Source: Chitinophaga sp. YR573 (GTDB taxonomy: Bacteria > Bacteroidota > Bacteroidia > Chitinophagales > Chitinophagaceae). Taken from it: a stretch of 64,000 nucleotides of DNA. Of the stretch, positions 63,373 through 64,000 are shown in pieces. Every line of letters begins with the position of its first letter. Position 1 is the first letter of the stretch. The notes under the pieces are model-generated. The model searched no databases and was not told where the DNA came from. It saw only the letters and a list, made by a program, of their open reading frames with translations. Both the position numbers and the translations under genes were made by a program. The DNA lies in assembly GCF_900110995.1 (NCBI RefSeq), contig NZ_FOJF01000002.1, forward strand, positions 1,488,001 through 1,552,000, written 5' to 3'.

Positions 63373-64000
63373 TTAAAAACTAAGTGTTAATCCTCCTGTG
63401 ATGGTTTTTGCATTAGGATAAGAACCATAATCAATACCCTGACGAATATCACCTGCGGAAGAATTGGCTTCGGGATCTATCCCACTGTAACCGGTGATGG
63501 TGAAGAGATTGGTCGCACTGACAAACAATTTTATACCTGCGGTATTCTTCAGCAGAGACTTGGGTATATCATAAGAAAGACTCAGGTTTTTCAGACGAAG
63601 GAAATCTGCTTTTTCCAGGAAGCGGGTGCTTTGCGTAAAGTTCCTGTTGGTGGAACTGAATGCAGGAATATTGGATGTTTCATTCACACCAGGAATATAC
63701 CGGTCCTTTATATCTACCAGTGTAGCTTCCCTGGCATCACCACCATAATACATGGCCGCGGCTTTGTTATAGTTTAATTTATCGAACCCGAAAAGCCCCT
63801 GTAAAAGGATGTTCAGAGAGAATGCTTTATAACTGAATGTATTGTTCCAGCCAATGGATGTTTTTGGAATCCCGGTACCGATCACTGCATAATCATCTGC
63901 ATCTATCACACCATCGTTATCCACATCCTTGTACCTGGAATCACCTGCTTTTGCGCCATATGTAGTAGCCTTATCCTCTCCCGGTTTCCAGGTACCGAGG
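63373..64000 (-). CDS. SusC-family TonB-dependent transporter (unit 3), C-terminal part
   Basis: The frame is open to the window edge, so only the last 209 codons are present. They read as the end of a SusC beta-barrel: the DVDNDGVIDADDYAVIG calcium-like loop usual near the C-terminal third, GWNNTFSYKAFSLNILLQG strands, FLEKADFLRLKNLSLSYDIPK, LFVSATNLFTITGYSGIDPEA and a final TITGGLTLSF ending in Phe. No internal start is intended; the true start lies beyond the window. It is the first visible gene of the GH16 locus and overlaps SusD by at most one base. Confidence 0.9.
   Translation of the reverse strand, partial: LGTWKPGEDKATTYGAKAGDSRYKDVDNDGVIDADDYAVIGTGIPKTSIGWNNTFSYKAFSLNILLQGLFGFDKLNYNKAAAMYYGGDAREATLVDIKDRYIPGVNETSNIPAFSSTNRNFTQSTRFLEKADFLRLKNLSLSYDIPKSLLKNTAGIKLFVSATNLFTITGYSGIDPEANSSAGDIRQGIDYGSYPNAKTITGGLTLSF

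Overview
The window looks like chromosome of a soil or environmental Bacteroidota, most like the Chitinophaga group (inference). Supporting signs are three SusC/SusD pairs, an ECF sigma/FecR regulator pair, a type IX secretion C-terminal domain, a DUF6266 protein, several TAnnTTTG-type -7 promoter elements and moderate GC. One RNA gene is clear, the RNase P RNA; I saw no tRNA, rRNA, CRISPR array, prophage or intact insertion sequence.

Layout. 1-7.8 kb: a haem-acquisition-like operon on the + strand (small Cys/His protein, TonB-dependent receptor, ExbB-like protein, DUF2149 protein, membrane-anchored CobN-like chelatase) resembling the Hmu system. 7.8-15 kb: an accessory stretch with a glycosyltransferase fragment, a short IS4-type transposase scar, a 5'-truncated nucleoside-phosphorylase-like gene, a LamG/membrane protein without signal peptide, a DUF6266 protein, the intact parent glycosyltransferase and a SUFU-domain protein. 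15.4-27.7 kb: two nutrient-uptake units, a lone SusD/SusC pair on the - strand and, divergently, ECF sigma, FecR, STN-type SusC, SusD and a TlpA-like thioredoxin. 28-35 kb: mostly - strand housekeeping (TPR lipoprotein, smpB, accD, fructose-bisphosphate aldolase, a BtuF-like protein, PLP/CBS-domain cysteine enzyme). 35.2-44.1 kb: + strand housekeeping (bioD, 5-formyl-THF cyclo-ligase, lpxK, RNase R, polyprenyl synthetase, amino-acid permease, DoxX, DUF2027/Smr). 44.1-47 kb: rnpB, then an AT-rich ABC-type ATPase/TOPRIM gene pair that may be a defence module, and a DUF4870 protein. 47-56 kb: - strand genes for a subtilase, ALDH7-type aldehyde dehydrogenase, a DUF1338 (2-oxoadipate dioxygenase-like) protein, panB, Ppx/GppA and ppk1. 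56.5-64 kb: a polysaccharide-use locus on the - strand (GH16 with carbohydrate-binding and T9SS domains, FAD oxidoreductase, SusD, SusC running off the window).

The strongest unexplained signal is non-coding. Four copies of a ~160-bp element (family B) lie just 3' of four unrelated genes, all in the same orientation relative to the gene. Their terminal arms differ between copies but change on both sides so that pairing is mostly kept. Five copies of a second, composite palindromic repeat (family A) sit between genes, a small hairpin repeat (family C) occurs twice, and an 82-nt perfect palindrome separates the divergent cysteine-enzyme and bioD genes.
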